NCBI GenBank assembly: GCA_022578965.1
Contig: MU401002.1
Span: forward strand, 1-14,437
Direction: 5' to 3'
Length of the DNA stretch: 14,437 nucleotides
Source of the DNA: Xylaria sp. FL1777
Lineage: Eukaryota > Ascomycota > Sordariomycetes > Xylariales > Xylariaceae
The notes under the pieces were generated by a model. The model searched no databases and had not been told where the DNA came from. It saw nothing but the letters and a program-made list of their open reading frames with translations. Positions 9,101-14,437 of this stretch are shown here, in pieces; the first letter of the stretch is position 1, and each line of letters begins with the position of its first letter. The position numbers were made by a program, and so were the translations under genes.

Positions 9101-11158
9101 AGCTTATGCTTAATCTGGCGTGTTCTCGAGGCTCCCAGCCCCAATAGAAGATCCCGTAGAGCAGAGCTTTCCGTAAGGATGAGCGCAGTTGCCCCTATCG
9201 AACTAGGATCGGAAGGGACTACGTTCCACGGACGAAATATAAGGAGAACAAGTGAAAGACCAGCTAGGAATATGAAGGCGGCCGCCATGAAGCCGACGGA
9301 GAGGCGTCTTACCCATAGGCGGTCCTCCTGGTAGAGGATCGAGCCATTGGCGGATGTGTTCGACGGCTTCATCATGTACTTGTGGATCAGCTCAGCTGCT
9401 ATGCCATTGAAAGCATCAGTGGCGGTACTGATCAGGAGCTGAGGTTCCATAAACTGTCCAATGCTAACATTGCCATTCATAGCCGAAAGTATCTGGTAGA
9501 ATGTCGGTACTTGCTTGGAAAGGACCCAGTCTTGCCCACCAGTCCCAAGATACGTCTCGTCCAAAGACGACTGAACAGCCGCGCCAAGCTGAGCAGAGGA
9601 GAAACCAGGAATCTCGGACAATGACGTCGAGATCTTATCGGCAGTCCAGGGTTTACTTTGCCCATCTATCCCGTTCGTATAACTCACGTCGTAGTCACCC
9701 ATGGTATATCCAGATTTGCAGACCGCAACAGTGAGATTCTCTACGTAAATATACGCTGGGCCAGCACTCAGGGATGTTTTAGGGGGAAATCGAAGATCGG
9801 CTAGGGTCATAACTATGCGGTGATCCACAGTCGTGTTTGAGGGGTCCGGCAATTCAAAGAATGAGTAGTCAATGCTCGGATCACATATATAATCACCAAA
9901 ATAGCCCTGATAGGCTTGTGTGGCATTTGGCTGGTGGTATCTAGGAAGCCGAGAGTTGTTAGTATTGTCAACAAACTTTGTCGCAGATTTCGGTTGAATC
10001 AAGCCTTCTTTTGCGAGATTGGAAGCAGTAGGTTGGGGGCTTACATGTTATGGTCTGGGCCCTCCCCAACAATGATATTGCTCATATTACATGAAGGTGT
10101 CGTGATATTTAGCACAAAAAATTGTGCTAAGACGCTCCACCACGGCAAATAGGTCTTGGTCGCATTCAGTCCCGGGAAGTATTCGCAATCGAGACTTGCT
10201 TCCGCGCCTAATACGGTGGCGGTATGGGCAGTGCTGTTGACTGTAGCTACACTGGCCGAGGGCACGAAGTCCGGTACTACGAGACCGCGGGAGATGTCAA
10301 CACCAGCTTGTGGCGTGAGCCCATGGACCCGTGAGCCATAGTATAAGATGGTCGGGCTAGTCTCGATGTTGGAACTGGTGTTGCTCAGGCGGAAGTCGGA
10401 TCCGTTGAATACGCTTTTAATGGTGATTGGAACGTCGGCTTGTCTCAATACAGTGGGCTGGAGGACAAACAAACCTGTAGAGAAGACGGTCTAAAATCGA
10501 ATTAGCAAGGCGAGCCGGTAACGGCACGAGGCCATGTCCTCACAGCCAATTGAATCAACAGAATACCCAGAATAGACGCCATCACAGCCCAGTGGCGCCT
10601 CTTCATTGCTCTCCAAAATACAGTGGCCATCGGGGGGGAGACGTATTCAAGAAGCACGCTGTTGTCCGCTTCCGAGGGACCTTGGCGCATGTCTTGCCAC
10701 GGCGTCAGAATTTTGCCCGAGTAATCGACCTGAACCCACAAGCTAAGGACGACGGTCAAGAAGGCCGTCGGTCCGTACCTCCAGCCGTACTGCCTCGAAA
10801 CATCCTCGGCGCTCAGGCCCTGGTTCTTTTCAGACACGTAGTATAAAACGATGGTCACCAAGAAGAGCGCGACAAAAAGTGCCAGAAAGCTCGCAAGAAC
10901 CTTGGTCTGCAGCCAAACCGAGTTCCATGTCTTATAGACATCGTTATGGCCGGGCCCCAAGCTTGCCGTGTTGCTCTCGTATCCGGGACTTGGTTTCTCC
11001 TCTACCGTGTTCCATGCTGACTTGAGGTTGTTTCGGCCGTCGTGACAGGATGGGCCCTGGACTTGGGCATATTGTGACGGCCCAGCGGGCTGGTCGCTGA
11101 CGTCCTGCGACGCAATCGCTCGCGGCCTTTGAGAGGTGAGGAAACGGGAAAAGGCCAT
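6194..11158 (-). CDS. DUF3433 multi-pass membrane protein, nine exons
   Basis: Exons are 11158-10544, 10490-10045, 9940-8790, 8629-8329, 8163-7734, 7613-7573, 7445-7379, 7232-6622 and 6527-6194. They total 3996 nt (1331 residues), and all junction phases agree. Branch sites are CTAAC-like (TACTAAC in intron 2). DUF3433 is a family of large fungal membrane proteins without known function. Likely membrane spans are 87-108, 129-144, 190-214, 568-590, 686-706, 733-755, 797-823 and 1227-1246. Family landmarks are YGWRYGPTA (124-132), TVFSTGLF (206-213), YIPAI (733-737), CPSFAVTLG (1018-1026), HNPCTIAG (1256-1263) and SLGWW (1303-1307). The long loops 215-560 and 830-1220 are rich in NxS/T sites and cysteines, suggesting an outward or lumenal side. 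Residues 130-211 and 735-816 form a repeated module. Introns 6-8 are related in sequence. The ATG context aacATGg is strong. Function and membrane are unknown. Confidence 0.88.
6528..6621 (-). repeat. Intron 8 of the DUF3433 gene, introner-like copy B
   Basis: This 94-nt intron has donor gttagtcccc and acceptor end CCAGCGTGCAAACAG with branch ACTAAC. Read on the plus strand, its first 42 bases match intron 6 at 34 positions, six of the eight differences being transitions. Its other end, TGACTAGGGGACTAAC, matches intron 6 except for two missing bases. Compared with intron 6 it lacks about 33 internal bases. Confidence 0.8.
7233..7378 (-). repeat. Intron 7 of the DUF3433 gene, diverged introner-like copy C
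   Basis: A 146-nt intron with donor gtgagt and acceptor gatag. The acceptor-side stretch, read on the plus strand as CGCTAGAGTCAGTAATTGCT, matches CGCTGGAGTTAGCAATTACT of intron 6 at 16 of 20 positions, and all four differences are transitions. The donor half shows no convincing match, so membership is tentative. Confidence 0.5.
7446..7572 (-). repeat. Intron 6 of the DUF3433 gene, introner-like copy A
   Basis: A 127-nt intron with the same unusual donor gttagtcccc as intron 8 and an almost identical acceptor end (CCAGCGTGTAAACAG, branch GCTAAC). Similarity continues through the intron body. It separates a 41-nt exon from a 67-nt exon; both introns A and B interrupt their codon after the second base. 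Confidence 0.8.
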
Positions 11159-11173
11159 GTTCTGTCGGTATGG

Positions 11174-11215
11174 TCATCGGAGTCGCGTCTCAACCACAAC
11201 CGGACCGCCAGCCAT
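11174..11215 (-). promoter_or_regulatory. Upstream ORF in the leader of the DUF3433 gene
   Basis: An ATG at 11215-11213 opens a 13-codon frame ending in TGA at 11176-11174. A second upstream ATG (11177-11175) overlaps that stop as ATGA and runs out of frame across the main start at 11158. Such upstream starts often lower translation of the main frame. Whether they lie in the mRNA depends on the unknown transcription start; a TATA-like box 44 bp further upstream makes this likely. Confidence 0.45.
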
Positions 11216-11258
11216 GAGCTCAAGACCACCGGCTTGGCTTGTTGGCGCCGTCCGTGTC

Positions 11259-11265
11259 ATTTATA
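11259..11265 (-). promoter_or_regulatory. TATA-like box of the DUF3433 gene
   Basis: TATAAAT lies on the minus strand about 100 bp upstream of the start codon, in otherwise GC-normal sequence. Position and sequence fit a core promoter element; no transcript data support it. Confidence 0.45.
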
Positions 11266-11722
11266 CTCTGTTCCGTATAGCGTGTTGTAGGTACTCAGTT
11301 GCTCAGTACAGCGTGGTATCCACTCCAGGTGGGTATGTATGTATATCTTGTACTACCAACCAACGAAATTGAGGTCGTCCCAGGTAGGTATCGTCCCATC
11401 TCTCTTCTTGCTACGCCAGTTCGGAGGGAGTGAGCACGCCTGGTCTAGCGTCCTCGACTCGCCACAGCTGTGTTGTGATCCCAAGTAAGCGACGCGAGTT
11501 AACCTTCTACCAAATAATTAAAACTCTTTCTCAGATAGAATCATAGTATACACTACGTATGTGTAGTATATAACGAAGTAAAGAGGGGCGTTTTGACGCT
11601 TGATATGCAGCGCCAGGGTCATGGGTCTGACACAGTGACTCCAGGAATAGCGCGGTGCGAGCACTCAGCCTGGAAGCGGATTGTCGGCTTGGCACGCCTT
11701 ATTGTTGGCACTCAGCTATTAC
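11266..11722. other. Intergenic region between the DUF3433 promoter and the transposon
   Basis: Normal base composition with no supported gene. It holds a small imperfect palindrome (tatacactacgtatgtgtagtata) near 11548-11571 and a few AGGTAGGTAT words near 11380. Upstream control sites of the DUF3433 gene are probably here but cannot be named. Confidence 0.5.
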
Positions 11723-11724
11723 TA

Positions 11725-11754
11725 TCCCTTTGACTGCCGTTTCAACTCCAATAC
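11725..11754 (+). repeat. Left terminal inverted repeat of the transposon
   Basis: Starts TCCCTTTGACTGCCGTTTC and is identical, after reverse complementing, to 13769-13798. It is preceded by TA. Confidence 0.9.
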
Positions 11755-13768
11755 TTTGCTAGCAGGGGTAATAACCAATCAGAATTGACTACGTATGAGG
11801 TACAAGTTTCTCCACCTAATTTTGCCCGTGCCAGATGTCACTGCAATAACTATTGTTACATAAAGCCATATCACAGTTATTGCAGCCATATATTGACTGA
11901 CGCCTTTGGTTATATTGACTGTTTCTAGCTATTTTACTTAGAACTGTACGTTTTTGGGAGTAAATTGTATAGCCTTTGCAAGCTTTACAATTGCTCTTTT
12001 TGCTTTGCTTGGTTAATTAGTGTTTAGAAGGTTGTTTTTTGAAGGTATTGGGCCTAGAATAGCCCTTGGTGCCAGCTTTCGATAAAACGCCATATTTTTC
12101 GAAAATAGCCGTTAGTATGACTTTTCTTTATTGGGTCTGGTCTTTATACGGCTTTTAAGCTACGGATTTAGCTTTTTTTTGCAATAAAAAGCTGTTTGTT
12201 AGGGCTACTTCTAAAATAAACTAAAGAAATAAGCAGTTTTTTTGGCCTTTGTAAATCCAGTGACTTTAGTTGTTGTATAACTTTAATTAATTAGCAGAGT
12301 TAATACTAGCTTTATGGAAATTATAGTTATTTATAATAGCAAGCAAGGCTACTTTTAGGGCTAAAAGGTTTTTAAAAATAGCTTTTGTAGTTTTTATACG
12401 TGGCCTGTGATAATAACAAGTAATATAATCTTTAAAGCTAAAATAAACAGTTAAAAAAAATAATATAATAATGTTGCTTTTATATATAAATTGCTATATA
12501 TTGCTATTAGTTATAGCTATAGTTTATATAAAATTTTAAAGCACTTAGTTTTTAGTAGCGTTTTTTATATAAAGGTTAATAAAAAGCTTATAAATTCCAG
12601 ACTTTATATAAGCTATAGCAATTATTTTAATTTTTATATAGTTTTATAAATAAGCTAGCAATAAAACTAAAGCAAAAAAATTATTATAATATAAGTGGTA
12701 TAGCTATTATAAAAGCTTTTATAGTAAAGCTATAACTATTTATTAAGTGTTATTTAGCTATTTTAGCTTTTTTTTAGCTATTAAAAGGTTTAATGAAAGC
12801 TTTGTACGCTTATGGCCTAATAGCGGCTTAAAAAGATAAGGTATGCTAATTAGCCTTATATAGTTAAAGTGCTATATTTAGTTTAATACATAATTAACTA
12901 TTATAATAACTTATACTTTAAAGCTTAAAAGGTTTAGCTTGCTTTATATATATATAGTTATTTTAAACTAGCTAGTAAACTATATTATTAATTTATTAAT
13001 AGTTATAGCTAAAGGTATAATATATAGCCGTTTAGCGGTTTTTTTAATTACTTTAAAAACTTTAAAGACTTTTAAAAATAGCTATAAAAGCTTTAAATTT
13101 TTGTTTTTTAAGTCCTAGAAAATAAAGTGCTAATATAATAAAAAAAACCAGTTTTTGTTAATAAATAGCATTAATATATGCTTTAATTAAAAGTTTAATT
13201 TTTAGAACTAATAGTTCTTTAACTAGTTTTTTTTATATAGTTTAATATATATAAAGCTTATAAAAAAACAGTAGATTTTTAAAAAGCTAATAAAGCGCTA
13301 AAACTAATTACTTAATTTTAGCTATAGCGGCTTTTTTTTTTAACTTTTAGCAAAATATTTAACTTATTTAGCAATAAGCTAAGCTAAAAAAAAAGCTTTA
13401 AATAGCTTAAAGAAAATAATAAGTAAATTAATAATTTTAAAATCACGGTTTAAAAGTTTTATAAGTTAAAATTTTATAGGTTTTATATAAGTATATATAA
13501 AAGCTATATTAAGTTTATATGTGCTTTTATTTGCTTTTGTTTTAACAACATTTTTTAGCATAATTATTTAACAAATTTTCGAACAGAAAATTAACCTGCA
13601 TATATAGCTTAAATAGCGCTTTCTATTAATATATTTATATTAATTAAAGTTCTTGTTTTAACTGATTAATGAAGGAGTATTAAAAGATTAAAGGTTTATT
13701 GCAATGGGCAAAAGTGATGTCACTCATGTTAGCAGGGGTAGTGTGGGTCAGAAAATTGGGTCTAGTAG

Positions 13769-13798
13769 GTATTGGAGTTGAAACGGCAGTCAAAGGGA
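13769..13798 (-). repeat. Right terminal inverted repeat of the transposon
   Basis: Exact inverted match to 11725-11754, followed by TA at 13799-13800. No mutation separates the two ends although the interior is heavily altered. Confidence 0.9.
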
Positions 13799-14013
13799 TA
13801 AATAGTAGTATACACCACTGGGTACCTAGGCACACAGTATATGCCTACTATATACTTAACTTAGTCTCAATGCCAAGTTCAAGGCCTACCTAGGTTTCTA
13901 TACTAGACAAGACGATGCCGTTTAGGTGCCTAAGGAAATTTTACCATAGTTTTCACCGCTGTGGTTGCTTGTGGTTGGCCCTGTGTAAGGAGGTGTGAGA
14001 TAGTATACGAGAT

Positions 14014-14039
14014 ATATTGTGAAGAGATATTGTGAAGAG
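14014..14039. repeat. 13-bp direct tandem duplication
   Basis: Two exact adjacent copies of atattgtgaagag. It lies in gene-free sequence (13801-14084), which otherwise holds only a few TACCTAGG words. Confidence 0.9.
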
Positions 14040-14084
14040 CACTACGCACGGGGTCTACCACAATACATCTATGGTCTTATCTCA

Positions 14085-14216
14085 GGTGCCTCAGACTAGA
14101 AACATAGAACAGCGGGCTGCGCCCGCTGCAAGCCACGACTTACCCTTTTTGGGGGCCCGTGCAGATGTATTTGTGGGTTTAAGGCCTGCGTTCTATGTAT
14201 TTTAGTCTGAGGCACC
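14085..14216. mobile_element. MITE-like short inverted-repeat element with internal hairpin
   Basis: The arms at 14085-14110 and 14190-14216 are inverted copies that start GGTGCCTCAGACTA and end ACATAGAAC. They differ by one substitution and one inserted base. Inside, AGCGGGC-TGC-GCCCGCT (14111-14127) is a perfect 7-bp stem, and GCAAGCC pairs with GGCCTGC next to the right arm apart from one mismatch. The total of 132 bp could fold into one long hairpin. No clear target duplication is visible and there is no coding frame. A non-autonomous DNA element is the likeliest reading; a folded RNA is the alternative. Confidence 0.55.
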
Positions 14217-14274
14217 CTTGTTGATTTTTGAGCTAGGGTTTACTTTGCATATGTATGCATACTACTTATACCTA

Positions 14275-14437
14275 TAGATTATTTGCTAACAAAACTTAAA
14301 AAAAATAATTATAATATTGCTTAAAGCTTTTTATAGTAATATTTATATTTAATGCTAACTTTATAATTAAAATACTTTATTATATTATAGTGTTTTAAGC
14401 TTAAATAGTTAAAAGTTAAGCTTTATTTATTAATTTA
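14275..14437. other. Second AT-saturated (RIP-like) block, cut by the window edge
   Basis: The same signature as the transposon interior appears: TA-rich, G and C mainly in AGCTT words, no open frames. It probably is the edge of another mutated repeat that continues beyond the window. Confidence 0.6.

Larger units (their letters stand above)
11723..13800. mobile_element. RIP-degraded Tc1/mariner-type (pogo-like size) DNA transposon
   Basis: Perfect 32-bp inverted copies lie at 11723-11754 and 13769-13800. They begin TATCCCTTTGACTGCCG, and counting the TA as target duplication the element is 11725-13798, 2074 bp. TA duplication and length fit the Tc1/mariner superfamily; pogo/Fot1-type fungal elements have this size. 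No transposase frame survives: the interior from about 12000 to 13690 is extremely AT-rich with stops in all frames. TpA is abundant, CpA and TpG are rare, and most remaining G and C sit in AGCT words, the expected outcome of RIP. The two shoulders (11755-11990 and 13690-13768) keep normal composition. The superfamily is inferred from ends and length only. Confidence 0.78.

Noticed and set aside
12000..13690. Mitochondrial-like insert because of the AT content
   Set aside because: The block is bounded by transposon inverted repeats, lacks any open frame or RNA-like segment, and shows the dinucleotide pattern of RIP.
14111..14137. Helitron 3' end (hairpin followed by CTRR)
   Set aside because: The hairpin is present, but no CTRR end follows at the right distance and the flanking inverted arms fit a MITE-like element better.

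Overview
The window looks like nuclear DNA of a filamentous ascomycete (Pezizomycotina, perhaps Sordariomycetes; genus not determinable). The evidence is short GT-AG introns with CTAAC-type branch sites, three genes that encode fungal protein families, dense TACCTAGGTA-type micro-repeats between genes, and AT-saturated blocks that look like repeat-induced point mutation (RIP). All gene models below were built by splicing the sequence by hand; every exon junction keeps the reading frame.

Layout. 1-200 holds short tandem repeats. 855-1132 (minus) is a frameshifted remnant of a glutathione S-transferase gene. 1908-3305 (minus) is a three-exon gene for an APP1-like (DUF2183) HAD phosphatase of 411 residues. 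3446-4390 is gene-free and full of micro-repeats. 4518-4713 (minus) is a possible decayed coding fragment. 4776-5914 (plus) is a two-exon gene for a peptidase C45 / isopenicillin-N-acyltransferase-like Ntn hydrolase of 353 residues. 6194-11158 (minus) is a nine-exon gene for a 1331-residue DUF3433 membrane protein. 11266-11722 is intergenic. 11723-13800 is a 2.07-kb DNA transposon with 32-bp inverted ends (counting the TA) and a TA target duplication, its interior mutated to AT-rich sequence. 14085-14216 is a small hairpin-type, MITE-like inverted repeat, and a second AT-rich block runs off the right edge.

The three intact genes do not form a recognisable pathway. There is no beta-lactam cluster around the C45 gene, and no polyketide or peptide synthetase. 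The region reads as accessory or transposon-rich sequence with scattered single genes.

The most unusual signal is inside the DUF3433 gene. Introns 6 and 8 are homologous to each other along their length, and intron 7 shares their 3' end. They sit in consecutive positions around two short exons and resemble introner-like elements (introns that multiply as units). The same protein also carries an internal duplication whose landmark residues have identical spacing in both copies.
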